The translations under genes and the position numbers were made by a program. A DNA stretch of 64,000 bases from Aspergillus flavus. Lineage: Eukaryota; Ascomycota; Eurotiomycetes; Eurotiales; Aspergillaceae. The stretch lies in assembly GCF_009017415.1 (NCBI RefSeq), contig NC_092403.1, positions 434,001 to 498,000 of the forward strand, given 5' to 3'. Positions 10,103 through 22,944 of this stretch are shown here, one piece after another (position 1 is the first letter of the stretch; every line of letters begins with the position of its first letter). The notes beneath the pieces were generated by a model, which searched no databases, was not told the DNA's origin, and saw only the letters and a program-made list of their open reading frames with translations.

Positions 10103-10466
10103 CGTATCCGCGCGTCGCTCGCCGAGACCCCGACTATGGACCTCCGCCCTACGCAGGTCCACCATGCTCGTTGAACGTACGCAAGGACACAGAATCCGCG
10201 TATGGCACACTTCGAAGTATGGACATTGCGCAAAGAGAGGTGCTGACATGCAGGCATACAGACATGCTCCGACAGCAGCTTCATGGGACCGCCGTCGGAT
10301 GAGATGGACAATATGGCATGATTTCACGTTGAGATGAAGACATAAATAGCCTCGTAGTTTCTGTGAATTTGCTCTCATCATCATCACGACAAGGATACGA
10401 GAACAGCAACCAGAAAAGCAACCATCTCAAACTCAATTCTAACCAACTATCTTCAATCTTCACAAG

Positions 10467-11709
10467 ATGCACTCCACCAAGGTCACCTACCCCGAGCCTA
10501 TGCAGCTCAGCGGTATTCTCGATCAATACGAGTCCTTCCAGGTCACTCCCTGCATTGGTACTGAATTCCCCAAGGCGAACTTGGCCGAATGGCTCTCCTC
10601 GCCCAATGCCGATGCTCTCTTGCGCGACCTGGCCATTACGAGTAAGTATCATCTTGACCCACAACAAGAAAAGCCACACAGCAACTAACTGATCACACTA
10701 GTTGCGCAACGGGGAGTTGTTTTCTTCCGTGCCCAGACTGACCTGGACGGAGAACTCCAGAAGGAGCTCACCCACCGCTTGGGTGTGCAATCTGGCAAGC
10801 CAGCTGGCCACCGTCTGAGCAAGCACCCCCTCCACCTTATCCGTAAGGATGACCCAGAAATGGGCGTCCTCGACCCCGGCCGCCAGCAGAAGCTGCACGG
10901 TGTCGAGAACACCCAGAAGCGTCAGCGCGCCGTCCTGGAGTACCACAGCGATGGCTCCTATGAAGTCTGCCCCCCTGACTTTACCATGCTCCGCATGACC
11001 GAGATCCCCCCCACCGGTACGCTAACCACTATCAATCTACTGCACCCCACATACTGACGAATCCAGGTGGCGACACCCTCTGGGCTTCCGGATACGAGCT
11101 CTATGACCGTCTCTCAACCCCCTACCAGAAATTCTTCGAGTCTCTTACCGCCCAGCACGAGGTTCCCTCCCTGCGCAAGCTGGCTGAAACCGAACCCGGC
11201 ATCTACGATGGCCCTCGTGGTGCTCCCGCCAACACCGACATGCAGTTCAAGCAGTCTCACGTACGTAGCCTACCCCCAATCACAGTCTCTGTTCCCATCT
11301 AATCCTCTACAGCCCATGGTCCGCACCCACCCCGTAACAGGCTGGAAGACCCTCTTCGCAGGCGGTCTTCACTGCCGCCGCGTCAACGACGTTACCGATT
11401 TCGAGAGCGAACAGCTCCTGAGCAAGATCATCTCTCTCGTCGGCGACAACCACGACCTCCAAGTCCGCTTCCGCTGGAACAACCCCGGCGATGTTGGTGA
11501 GTACAACCTCCAAATCCAAACCATGCCTAACACCCTGTCTAACCTCAATAGCTATCTGGGACAACCGTTGCGTCCTGCACTGCCCTACCCAGGACCACTA
11601 TGGCCTCGGAGGCCGCATGGGATATCGCACCATGGGTATTGCTGAGAAGCCTTACTTGGACCCTAACAGCCCTTCTCGCCAGGAGGCTTTGGCAGCTGCC
11701 GCTAAGTGA
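10467..11709 (+). CDS. TauD/TfdA-family 2-oxoglutarate/Fe(II) dioxygenase
   Basis: Oxidises an unreactive carbon using 2-oxoglutarate and Fe(II); here the likely substrate is the alkylitaconate or its lactone precursor. The proximal iron ligands are His140 and Asp142 in EYHSDGSYE, and the distal His is His299 in DNRCVLHCP; a later Arg (GYRTMG) is placed to bind 2-oxoglutarate. Four introns fit exactly (10642-10701, 11017-11066, 11261-11312, 11497-11551) and give 341 residues, normal for the family. No targeting signal, so cytosolic. It follows a promoter shared with lactonase 2. The family is certain, the substrate inferred. Confidence 0.92.
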
Positions 11710-12748
11710 TTGCGGGTTGCGAATGCCTGATTTGAGATTTCTCTATGTTGTGCACTTGTTTGTCTTGCCTCACGGTGATTTAGAATGATTTGTTTGTTTT
11801 GTTAGTTGATTGGCCTGATGAATGTTGCGATATGTTGATTTTCATAGACTTTGCATAGAATGAGAACAAGTGCTTTTTGTTATATGATTTTCTTTGTATA
11901 GATAATATTTCTGCTGCACGTAGGTGGTAGGAAGTTGTAGAATTGTCTTCCAGTTAGTTCACTTCCCTTACTCCGAGCTTTCGTTGCTAGTATTTTACAG
12001 GTCTGACAGGCAGAGAAGCAAGGATACCTAATTCAATAGTTATAGCGGATGAATAACACAGCCAGTAGTTCAGAGGACACTTCAATACGCCTGGTAGCGT
12101 TATTTATCTCTATAGCTTGAGTCTATCATATGAGGATGTAACACTACTTCCCGTTGACTGGCAGGTAAATTAACAAATAATCTGAATGAATATCCCCCTT
12201 TTACAACGACAAGATAAAGTACTCAATGCAAGGCCTAAGCAGATAATGAGTTAGATGAGGCAAATATCCTATCTCTTCCAGCATGGCGTAGGAGTGGTGT
12301 GTTTTTCACCGTTGATAAGTACGTGTGTGGACACTAAATGGACGAAATCGACTCAAACGAAAATACCGAGGAGGTATATGAAGTCCCTTAGACAGCGAAA
12401 GCGATCCAAATAATCTTAGAATGGAATGAACCGATTCAAGAAACAACTAGGCGATATTTCAAGTAACTTATTTAGGGAGACGGTGCACTTCCGCTGCGCT
12501 GAGTATGTTGTTCATGGACGATTTAGGAGAGCAGTTATATATTTTTAAGCGTCTAGAAAAGGCGTGACAAGCATCAATGAACAAAAACAACAATGGCATG
12601 ATCTATATAAAGTCTGGTTTTTCGCAAAGATCATTGCAACCAGAAAAGAAAACACAGCATACGCACGTTCGACCCCCAACTCAATCCTTCACCAATACTT
12701 TGTCCCTCACCATCATCTATCATGAACATAGCCTCAATCATGAACTAC
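11710..12748. other. Intergenic, 1.0 kb
   Basis: Lies between the convergent 3' ends of the dioxygenase and transporter genes. I see no gene, no repeat and no structured RNA. Confidence 0.55.
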
Positions 12749-14341
12749 CTACATCTCCTCAAGAATCCCACTCCGTTTCCTCAAAACAGCCCCATAGCGC
12801 CACAGCAGGACCGGAACCAGCCCACCCATCACCAAAGCCCAAAGCGCCAGCAAGGAACTGCCCCATCCATACCCAAGAGTTCTATAGATCAAAGGAGCCA
12901 AAATCGGTAAAACAAAGCCGAGCAGCGACCGCAGAATCGTCAGGGCACCCATCGCTGACGCAGCATACACCGCATAGCAGTCCAGCACATAGGCCTGAAT
13001 ACATTGGTAACTCATTATCAGGCCCAGGGCATAGATGCTGATTCCGATGTTGGGCATGATCCAGTGGCTGTGGGTCTGGGCGGACCAGCCGTAGATTAGT
13101 AGGCCGGTAGGAACGAGCAGGGCGGCTGGGAGCATGAGGATTGTTCGAAGCTCGGGAGTTCCTTTGGCGGGGTCTTTGGAGGTGTAGTGGATGTAGATCT
13201 GGGATTGTTAGATATTTGGATAGGGTTAGGAAAGGGGATGAGGAAGGGTACCCGGTCGTTGAGGGAGCCTGTGATTTGGCTGCCGAGGATGAAGCCACCG
13301 GCGATGGAGATGTAGTTTAATGCTGCGCGGGATGGGGTTTGGTTGTAGATATCTGTCCAGACGGACTCGAATGTGGTGATGGAGAGGTGGTTTAGGCCAA
13401 ACAGATAGCCCATGAAGAGGGATAGGACTTGTATGATGGGCTGGGTTCCGAGGAAGGTGAAGGGTCGGCGGAGATCCTGTCTGAATACATCTGCTAGACT
13501 CTTATGATGGTGCTGTACAGAGCCCGGCAGCTGACCTTTGCGGACGGCAGCAGCTTGTTTGCGTTGGATGAGGACTGGCCGGAAGGTCTCGCGAAGTGTA
13601 CAAAGACCGACCACCCATGTGATGAGGATGTAAAGCGAGCACCAGGCGAATATTGCCCGCCATGATGTGTGGGACACGATGTATGCACCTGTGATGGGTG
13701 CGATGGCCGGACCAAGCAGGGGCCCTAGAGTGTAAAGGGAGATGGAGAGGCCTCGCTCTTCTGGAGCCCATAGGTCACCGATTATACCTGCGCCGATCTA
13801 TTTCCTTCGTCAGCGATGGTTAATGTACGACTGAATATTACTCACAGAGAGTGGAGCGCTACCAACGGCGCCCGTGATAAACCGAAGAATGAGCAATTCG
13901 TAGTCACTACGAGCGAACGCGCATAGGGCATTAAAGACAAGAAACAAGCCATGCCCGGTATTCAACAACGAGATGCGCCCGTAGACTTCGGACAAAGGAC
14001 CGACCACCAGCGGTGCAAAGCTCCAGCCGAGGACATAAACAGAAACGAAGGCTTGCAGCATTCCTGGGTCGGTAACATTCAAGTCTGTGGCTATTTGCGG
14101 CATGGCAGGCACGATGATTGCTGCGATGACTGGACTGATCAGTCCGTAAACTGAAATCACGGCAATACATAGCCAGCGGTAGGAAACCTTCCAATTGCGA
14201 GGCTCTTCCCACTCTTCTAGCTCTTCTAGAGAAGGAGAAGGGTCCTTGGGGCATTAGCTTTAGACACGGCCAGAAGCTGAGCGACAAACTTACATCGGAC
14301 TGGGAAAGCAGTCTCGTTCTTTCGTTTACTTCTTCGGCCAT
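12749..14341 (-). CDS. MFS transporter, DHA1 drug:H+ antiporter type
   Basis: A twelve-helix major facilitator of the fungal multidrug DHA1 group. The first helix follows a hydrophilic N-terminus (MAEEVNERTRLLSQSD). Signature features are GPLSEVYGRISLL after helix 2, the antiporter motif C-like GPLLGPAIAPITGAYI in helix 5, and RETFRPVL at the central loop. Three introns fit at 14293-14245, 13845-13798 and 13251-13199, giving 480 residues. The first intron ends in AAG rather than the preferred CAG or TAG, so that acceptor is less sure. In this cluster it most likely exports the acidic or lactone product across the plasma membrane. Confidence 0.9.
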
Positions 14342-14924
14342 GATGCTCTATAGGCAGAAATTGTGCAATTGTCTTTAGGTTCCGAGGAAACGTTCTTGGC
14401 TATATAGACACGCCTAAACAGCTATGAACGTGGAATGAGGGGAACAGCATAAATATACGACATCTCGAAAGTACGACAAAACATATCTGTATACCCCGGT
14501 TCTAGAACTCGGAGTAGAACGACCGACGTGAAATGGCGTTGCTGCCGATCGCCGAGAGAATGTCAGCGCTAGACCCGAGTACGAGGAGACGAAGCACGGT
14601 AGATATGCAGGTGGACCCTTCGGAAGACATTGGAAAGTTTCTAATTTCGGATCCAACAATACTGGCTATCCACAATTCTCCGGATAGACCAATCTTTTCC
14701 GAATATGGCTTATGTTTGACGTTGGGGCACACCAAGCAAAAAATCTTTAACTTCAACTACTCGTCTTACTGCTGAAGTGCCCTCTTGGAATAAAAGAAGA
14801 GAAAAAGAAAAAGAGGAACGAAATTTGGAATATACATAAATCACAGTAAAGCTCGGTCGTCTAAGTTGCTGTCAAACAGGACACAGGGAAATTACTAAAA
14901 AGCCTCCAAAGAAACTTCGCAGAA
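14342..14924. other. Intergenic, 0.6 kb, promoter of the transporter gene
   Basis: Upstream of the transporter and downstream of the citrate synthase gene, both on the minus strand. I see no gene and no clear repeat. Confidence 0.5.
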
Positions 14925-16436
14925 TCACTCATCCATGGACTTGTTCAGGTCACCGGTATAGATCTGACCCGGCCGCCAGATTCGAGGAGGATTGCCTATA
15001 TTCGTGTCAGGACAGATGCTTCTAGAGGAATTTAGGGTAGATTCTGGCATACCCATGGCCTCTCTCCAGTGGGCCATAAACCCTTGTGTGCGGGAGAGAA
15101 TCGACAGAGGCAGGATGAATTCGGGCGGGAACCCACTATAGCACAGGGTTAATACCACTATAATCCAGAAATCACGGGAAAAGGAACATACAGAGCCTTG
15201 TAGACAAACGCAGCGAACAAATCCGCGTTGGGGCGGAGATTCCTGGACGTGAAGTACTCATCTTCTGAGGCAACACGGTCGACCTCGAATGCAACTTTCA
15301 ACAAGGGGTCCTTCTCCACTTCCTCGGACAGTTCATTGAGGATCTCACGGATGAAGACAAATCGAGGATCTGTCACACGATAGACTCGGTGGCCGTAACC
15401 ATACAGACGTTCCTTTCCTGCCTTGACGCGGGCGATCTTGGCAGGTACATTGGAGATGGAGCCGATGCTCTCAATGTTCTTGTAAGCGACTTCAATGGCT
15501 CCACCATGGAGAGGACCATACAATGCCGAGATGGCGGAGACCATGCAGGAGATAACATCCGGTAGGGCAGATGCGGTTTGAAGAAGGGCCGCAGTGGAGC
15601 AGGTCATTTCATGATCGGCAATGAGGACCCAGAGTCGCTCAATGGCATTCACGTATCGCGGGTTTGGCAGGCCAGTAGCTGCCTCAACATGACCAGTCAT
15701 GAGTAGGAAGTTCTCAATGTACGATAGCCCCGCGCGGGGTGGAGTGAAGTCACGTCCGATGTGATGGCAGTATGCCGCGGCTGTCAACATGGACATGTTT
15801 GCCATGACCCGAATGATCTGTTGATCGGCTAGCTCGGGATTGTTCAGATAGATGGTCTTTCCCACATGAGCCGGGATCGCATTCATATCACTGGACTGGA
15901 GCGCTGATAGACCGGCGATTACCATTCCCATAAGGGAACCATCTCGTCTGCTGCTGGTCAGCAAGAAGCACCCGTAGGAGGGTCAGTTTTGGGAAGACGT
16001 ACGGAAAGGATTTGATCACATTGAAGACAAAATCCTGAGGGACAGGAACCTGGTCGAGGCGTTGCTGAAGGGTTTCGGCCTCGGCGGTGGAGGGCCAGTG
16101 ACCCCAGATCAGGAGATGCGCGGTATCGATAAACGTCTTGCGTCCGACAATGTCATTGATGGAGTACCCACGGTACTGGATAGTGCCCTTGAGCCCATCA
16201 ATATAGGTGATCTTACTGTGACTGACGGCAGTGTTGGAGTAGCCTGGGTCGTAAACCCGCAGCCCATTCTCCGTTTGGTTGGCAGGGTAAGCTTTGTCTT
16301 CTGGCGCGGTCACTTTTTTGAAATCGCTGGCATTGATGGCATTGTTCACAATGGGAATCGAGTAATAAGATCCAGTACGGTCATCAATAATGTGTAGGGA
16401 TTCCCGCTTGGGAGAGGCTTCTTGGGTCACAGTCAT
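14925..16436 (-). CDS. Citrate synthase family enzyme, probable alkylcitrate synthase
   Basis: Condenses an acyl-CoA with oxaloacetate. Catalytic residues are in place: His292 in GPLHGG, His331 in YGYGHRVY and Asp387 in RPNADLF. Two introns fit (16002-15948 and 15191-15136), giving 466 residues. The protein starts MTVTQEASPKRE with no mitochondrial presequence, unlike the housekeeping citrate and methylcitrate synthases, so it is probably cytosolic or peroxisomal, where FAS products are available. It is divergent from the FAS alpha gene with a 676-base shared promoter. Dedicated citrate synthases next to FAS genes make alkylcitrates in known fungal clusters; that context, not the sequence alone, supports the substrate call. 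Confidence 0.93.
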
Positions 16437-17112
16437 GATGGGCGATGGATGCTAAGGGTGAGAGGCAATGAGGATGTAATCTGGAGTCTATTTGTCGAGG
16501 ACTGATGGTTTCAACCTGCCATATTTATGTCATCAGAGTAAACAATCGCATAGCCATGAATCGGATCAATATTGCTTCCGACTTCTGCATGAAAGCAATA
16601 CGGATCTAGATTGATTCCGGGTGAGAATGGACCTTGGATGTGGATTTCGGCCAACGGCGGCCGATGAGCGATCCAACTTCCTCCGGGGGGGTTTTAGGGC
16701 CCGCTGTACGATAGTCAACCCTAACACCGTTATCTCGGGTTGGAGGCGGCTCCAGAGTATGTGGATTTTGGATTGGTCATGATTCACCCTATCCCGTGTA
16801 CCGGGGATCATGATTCTACCATACGCAGGCTCGCTATCGCTATCTCGTTACTACGGGAGCGCTGTACATGTGGCAATATAAGCCCGATGCATCCGAGAGA
16901 TGTTGCAAGAAGCCTGAAGATAACGTTATTCTTAGTGTCACCTTTAGATTGTGAAGAAAGTCTATTTATGTTCATGCCCCCTACCTATAATATAATCAAT
17001 TGTGCCTTGCGATACCCACGACCACAGCCACGACAATAGCTGGAACGACGGCAGGAAAACGACCACAACAATAGCCACGCCAGCCAGAGACTCTACTGAT
17101 TCTATAGCAACA
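16437..17112. promoter_or_regulatory. Divergent promoter between citrate synthase and FAS alpha
   Basis: This 676-base region must control two enzymes that work in sequence. It contains an inverted repeat TCGGCC-6-GGCCGA at 16647-16664, listed separately, and a short A/C-rich stretch just before the FAS start. Confidence 0.6.
16647..16664. promoter_or_regulatory. Inverted repeat with CGG half sites
   Basis: TCGGCC and GGCCGA are separated by six bases (AACGGC). Paired CGG triplets are the usual form of fungal zinc-cluster factor sites. The position, about 210 bases upstream of the citrate synthase start, suits an activator site. Confidence 0.45.
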
Positions 17113-20100
17113 ATGGTTCAACGCAAAGAGCCACCGTCAGAGCAGCTTAGAGCCTACACATTGCTCATTGAGCTCTTGTCGTACGTTGCAAACCCCATGA
17201 AACGTGTGAGATGCTAACGCAGTTTAGGTATCAATTTGCCTTTCCCGTCCGATGGTGAGACTTCCTCGTTACCAACATAACAGAAAAGGGCTAATTAGGA
17301 ATGCCAGGATTGAAACACAAAATGATCTAATCCAGCGAAATAATACTATCCAGCGCTTCGTTGAAGTGGGACCATCCAATGTCCTGGCGAACATGGCGAA
17401 GAAGACAGCCAAGGGCCAATACGCTGAAGAGGATCTGGTGCGCTGCGTAGACCGTCAGTACCTATCGCACGCCGACGACGCCCAGCACATCTACTACCAG
17501 TATGATGAAGAGGCACCGGTGGAAAGCGCTGATAATGAACCGGCCCAACCGGCCGCCTCGTCCACCCCTGCTGCTCCGGCACCAGTGGCTGCGCCACCGG
17601 TGGTAGTTCAAACAGCGCCCCAGCCAGCTGCCCAGGCAGCTGTCGCTGTACCCGATGTCGACTTGAGTGCAATCGACGTTGTCATCTCCATAGTCGCTCA
17701 GAAGATCCGCAAAGCATTTGACGAGGTACCCGCAGCGAAGTCTATCCGCGATTTATCCGCAGGTACGTTCCGTCTCGATAGCTGCTCATTGTGTGTTCAT
17801 TCTAACTCGGACAGGCAAATCCACATTACAGAATGAGCTAATCGGACAGCTGGACGCTGAGTTTCGCGGTCTGCCAGAAGGAAGTGAAGATCTCGCGCTA
17901 GAAGCACTGGCCTCCCACTTCACAAACTTCTCTGGACAACCTGGTAAGGTGATGGGCGGACATATCGATCGCCTCGTGGCCGCCCGTATGCCTGCAGGTT
18001 TCAACCAAGCCAAGATCAGAGACTATCTCTCCTCACACTGGGGACTAGGCCCCAATCGGCAGACCACCGTTCTGTGCGATGCGGTAACAATGGAACCGGC
18101 TGCTCGCCTCGCAGATGCCGGTCAGGCAACGCAGTTCCTAGATTCAGTGGTGAGCCGATACGGCGGAAAGGCAGGCATAGCTCTACAGAAGAGAGCGGAG
18201 GGTGGAGCGTCACAGACATCCGCTGTGGCCCAGGTCGACTTGGCTAGTCTTGAAACCCTCAAGAAGGAACAAAATGAGTACTTACACAAACAGTTCCAGC
18301 TTCTCGCCAAGCATCTAGATTTGGATGGCGTGGCGCAACCCAGTCAAACCCAGGTGCAAGGGGAGGATACTGACAGGCTGGCTGAATGGGACGCCGAATT
18401 CGATGAAGAGTTTCTCACGGGTATGCGGACGATCTTCGACCCGCGGAAGGCTCGTCGTTATGATTCATGGTGGAATACGGCCCGAGAGGACCTCATGGCC
18501 TTGTTGCACGACATCCGTCCTGCTGCCGAGGACAAGGCCTCGCAGCGATACCAGAGCCTTGTCAATCGGTGGTCACCAGAATTGGAGCAGATGCTGGAAC
18601 ACAGTGCTCAGGATGACACGACGAAGGAGAAGGCTCAGATGCTGCTTGACGATGTTCGTGCTTCGGGAGTAGCCAACGGGCCAGTCTTTCGTTATACTCA
18701 GCCTGCTATGGCGCCTGAGACGAAAGTCGATGCGAACGGGCGCATCCAGTACTCTGAGGTGCCTCGTCGTCAGCTCCACGGTGAGAACAAAGCTTCCACC
18801 CTGAACTACGCGCAGGTAGTTGCAGCTCGACACCGCGACGTGCCCTATGCGCACCTCCGCAGCCGAGCCGGTGTGGATTGGAAGTATGACGACCAGCTCA
18901 CGGACATGTTTTTGAATATCCTATCTACCGGAGCCTCTACCGGACTGTCATTTACCGGCAGAAGAGTACTGGTGACCGGTGCTGGAGTCGGTTCGATTGG
19001 AGCAGACATCGTGGCCGGGTTGCTGGCCGGTGGAGCGCACGTTATCGTCACCACCAGTCGTCAGCCTTCAGATGTCGCTGCATCCTTCCGCCAGCTCTAT
19101 GCGAAGGTCGGAGCTCCTGGATCAGAATTGATTGTGCTGCCATTCAACCAAGCCAGCAAGCGTGATTGCGAGGAATTAATCAACCACATCTACGACGAGC
19201 AGTCGGGTTATGGTTGGGACCTCGACTTTATCATCCCCTTCGCTGCCATCTCCGAGATCGGACGGCAGATTGACAAAATCGACTCCAAGTCGGAATTGGC
19301 GCACCGTGCCATGCTGGTTAATCTGCTCCGCTTGTTGGGATTCATCAAACAGCAGAAGGAAAAACGGGGTTTTGATTGTCGGCCCACAGGTGTCTTGCTC
19401 CCCTTGTCTCCAAACCATGGTAACTTCGGTGGAGACGGCTTGTATTCTGAGTCCAAGCTGGGGCTGGAGACCCTGTTCAATCGCTTCCATTCTGAGGGCT
19501 GGTCTGACTTCCTTTGCATTATCGGTGCCGTGATCGGCTGGACCCGCGGCACGGGTCTGATGAGTGCCAACAATATCGTCGCCCAGGGTATGGAAGACTC
19601 ATTGGATATACTGACATTTTCTGCCCCCGAGATGGCTTTCAATATTCTGTCTCTCCTGTCAGGCGACATCCTCGAAGTGGCGGACGATGAACCCATTTAT
19701 GCGGATTTGAGTGGAGGCCTTCAAGGTGTCAGTGACCTCAAGGACAAGATTTCGGCTATTCGCAAGAAGATCGTCTCGGACAGCCGGATCCGCCAGGCGC
19801 TGGTCGCCGAGAATCTACACGAGCAAAAGGTTCTCCGAGGCACGAAGCCTGCTGAGGGTAATGTTCAACCTCCTCTTAAACGCCGCTCCAACATTGAGCC
19901 GGCCTTCCCACCTCTTTCAGATTACAACTCGGTGACAGCTGGCCTCCAGTCCTTGCAGGGAATGGTGGACCTGTCTCGCACGGTGGTGGTGGTAGGTTAC
20001 TCGGAGCTGGGCCCTTGGGGCTCTTCGCGTACACGCTGGGAGATGGAGCATGAGGGCCGCTTGTCTCTGGAAGGTTATACCGAACTGGCATGGATGATGG

Positions 20101-22646
20101 GCCTTATTAAGCACTTTGACGGTGATCTTAAAGGCAAACCATACACCGGCTGGGTTGATTCCAAGACCAAAGAAGCGGTGGACGAGGCGGATATTGAGGA
20201 GAAATATGGGCAGCATATCTTGGGCCATGCTGGCATTCGGGTGATAGAGCCCGAGCTGTCGGAGGGATATGACCCTTCCCAGAAAGAGATCATGCACGAA
20301 GTGGTTATCGATGAGGACCTCCCTCCCTTTGAAGCTCCCCAGGGTGTCGCCCAGGCATTTAAGCTGCGACATGGTGATAAGGTCATCTTGACGCCTATTG
20401 AAGGTTCAGAATCTGTCAAGGTTGTCGTCAAGAGTGGAGCTGTCTTCATGGTGCCTAAAGCTATGGCATTCAATCGGTTTGTCGCCGGTCAGCTCCCGTC
20501 CGGGTGGGATCCAACTCGTTACGGTATTCCTGAGGACATTGTCGCTCAGGTGGATCCTATGACTGTCTATGTTCTATGCTGTGTATCTGAGGCTATGTAT
20601 AGTGCTGGACTAGAGGATCCATTTGAGCTGTACCGCCACATCCACGTATCTGAATTGGCTAACTGCGTCGGCACTGGTGCCGGAGGCTTGTTGGCTATGC
20701 GTGGCGTGTATCGGGACAGATATCTTGATCGACCTGTGCAAAGCGACATTCTCCAGGAGTCTTTCCTCAACGCCATGAACGCCTGGACGAATATGCTTTT
20801 AATGGGGGCTGCGGGTCCTATCAAGTCGCCCTCAGGCACATGTGCGACCTCGGTAGAGTCTATGGATATAGCCTGTGAAGCAATCCAGACACTTAAGGCC
20901 AAGGTTGCTATCGTTGGTGGCTCCGATGACTTCCAGGAAGAGATGTCCTATGAGTTCGGTAACATGAAGGCCACTGCCAACGCAGAGGACGAGTTGGAGA
21001 AGGGATATCTTCCTTCAGAAATGTCCCGACCTACAGCATCCTCTCGCAGTGGCTTCGTCGAGTCCGCTGGCTGTGGTATCCAACTGGTCATGAGCGCCGA
21101 GCTAGCCCTTCAGATGGGCCTTCCCATCTACGGAATAGTCGCTTACTCCCAAATGGCAGGCGATAAGGTCGGCCGGTCTGTGCCTGCACCAGGCCAGGGT
21201 GTACTCACGGCCGCCCGGGAAAGCATTGATGCGGCGCAATCACCCTTACTGGATGTGCAATACCGCAAGGCACGATTGGACGAAGCTGTCTCTGAGATCA
21301 AGAGATGGCGACACACAGAGTCACAGAAGCTCATCGCGTCCACGACCTCTAAGGAGTTCAAAGATCTCGATGCGCACCTGCAACACATCAACAACATCGC
21401 CGCGACCCGCATCCGGGATGCTCAGTGGACATGGAATAATAACATCCGTCATATAGATCCCACTATTGCTCCCATGCGCGCCGCCCTGGCAACGTGGGGG
21501 TTGAGTGTCGACGACATTCAAGTGGCGTCCTTCCACGGCACGTCAACCAAGGCCAATGACAAGAATGAAAGCAACGTTATCAACCAGCAAATGACTCACC
21601 TGTCGCGCACGGTTGGCAACCCACTTCTCGTCATATGCCAGAAATCCCTGACAGGCCACCCGAAGGGTGCAGCCGGAGCGTGGATGTTCAATGGCTGTCT
21701 CCAGGCTCTCCAAACCGGAATTGTACCCGGCAACAGGAATGCAGATAATGTCGACGTGGCGCTCCAGCAGTTCAAACATCTGGTTTACCCATCACAGACG
21801 ATCCATACATCAGGTATCAAGGCATTCATGTTGACATCGTTCGGCTTCGGACAGAAGGGTGGCCTCGTTGTTGGTATCGCCCCTCGCTATCTCTTCTCCA
21901 CTATTACGGCCAATAAGTTTGAAGATTACCGCGAGCGGGTGCTTCAACGCCAGCAAAAGATTATTCCCGTGTTCCAAAGGCGTATGGCACAGGGCCGTCT
22001 TTTCCAGATCAAAGATCAGTCGGCTTGGACAAGTCATCAAGAAAAGGACGTCTTTCTCAATCCCCAGGCCCGTGTCGCTCAGAAGTCTACTGGCGAATAC
22101 AGCTTTCCAACGACGGTTGCGCCAGTTGCATCATCACTGCCCGCGAGAACTGTTTCCGACGACAAGCAGCTCTTCGCTAGATCTTCTGATCAATGGCTGC
22201 GCGACAGCATAAGTAAGGAGCAGGGAAATGTGTCCGTTGGTGTAGACATTGAGTCTATCTCCAGTGTCAATATCGAGGATGAAATATTCCTGGAACGCAA
22301 CTTCACGCCAGGGGAGCTCAAATACTGTCAAGGTAGCCCAGATAAGCAAGCAAGCCTTTCAGGGCGCTGGGCGGCCAAGGAAGCGATCTTCAAGAGTCTA
22401 CAGATACCGTCTGAAGGTGCAGGCGCTGCGATGCGGGATATTGAGATCGTCAGCAATGGTGCTCAGCCACCAACCGTTCTGGTAAGACCGAGCCCACTGG
22501 TCCTCTCGTTATAGCTGACCATTGCTTAGCTTCACAATCGGGCCAAATCGGCTGCCGATGCCCAAAAGGTGGAAGAGGTCCAGGTTAGTATCACGCACTC
22601 CCCAGAGAGTGCCATGGCTATTGCTTTAGCACGACGTCGTTTATAG
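17113..22646 (+). CDS. Fatty acid synthase subunit alpha, dedicated to the cluster
   Basis: Fungal type I FAS alpha chain. Domain order: N-terminal part of the malonyl/palmitoyl transferase (YQFAFPVRWIETQ, VEVGPSNVLANM), Ala/Pro-rich linker, ACP with phosphopantetheine Ser186 in AGKSTLQNE, ketoreductase (TGAGVGSIGADIVAGLLAGG), ketosynthase with Cys1193 (SGTCATSVES), His1424 (HGTSTKAND) and His1465 (GHPKGAAGAW), and a C-terminal phosphopantetheinyl transferase (GVDIESISSVN, RWAAKEAIFKSL). Introns at 17181-17227, 17255-17307, 17763-17814 and 22482-22529 restore the known family sequence and give 1,777 residues, somewhat shorter than the usual 1,850-1,890. It needs a beta subunit, absent here. 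All active-site residues remain, so the gene looks functional, making short acyl chains to feed the citrate synthase. Confidence 0.95.
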
Positions 22647-22944
22647 AAGCGGTCTTGTTTTATTGTACGCTTTCAGAATGTTTATGCGGAGTTTACTGTT
22701 TATATATAGATTGTGATACATGAATAGAGCTTGTTACCTGTCCAAGTCTCTTTAAGGGAAGGTTAATAGTTGCGAGGGCCAACCCTAGATCTCCAAGGTA
22801 AACTACCAAACAGTAGCCTTGGTCTATGTGCCAAAGCGCGGTATAGGAATCATCTCTATTTAACCAGTATATACGCTCCTAGTGGTATGCTACGAATGCC
22901 CCTCATCTCGTTTAATTAGACTTCCAAATCCATTCAATATCATC

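Larger units (their letters stand above)
9662..10466. promoter_or_regulatory. Shared promoter of lactonase 2 and the dioxygenase
   Basis: This 805-base divergent promoter contains a perfect 20-base palindrome at 9986-10005 and three head-to-tail 18-base repeats at 10049-10102, listed separately. Open frames across it are products of the repeats and do not look like proteins. Confidence 0.6.

Noticed and set aside
9908..10387. Open frames over the lactonase 2/dioxygenase promoter, one with a repeated LRTTYF pattern
   Set aside because: The pattern is the translation of the 18-base DNA repeats; both flanking genes need this region as promoter.
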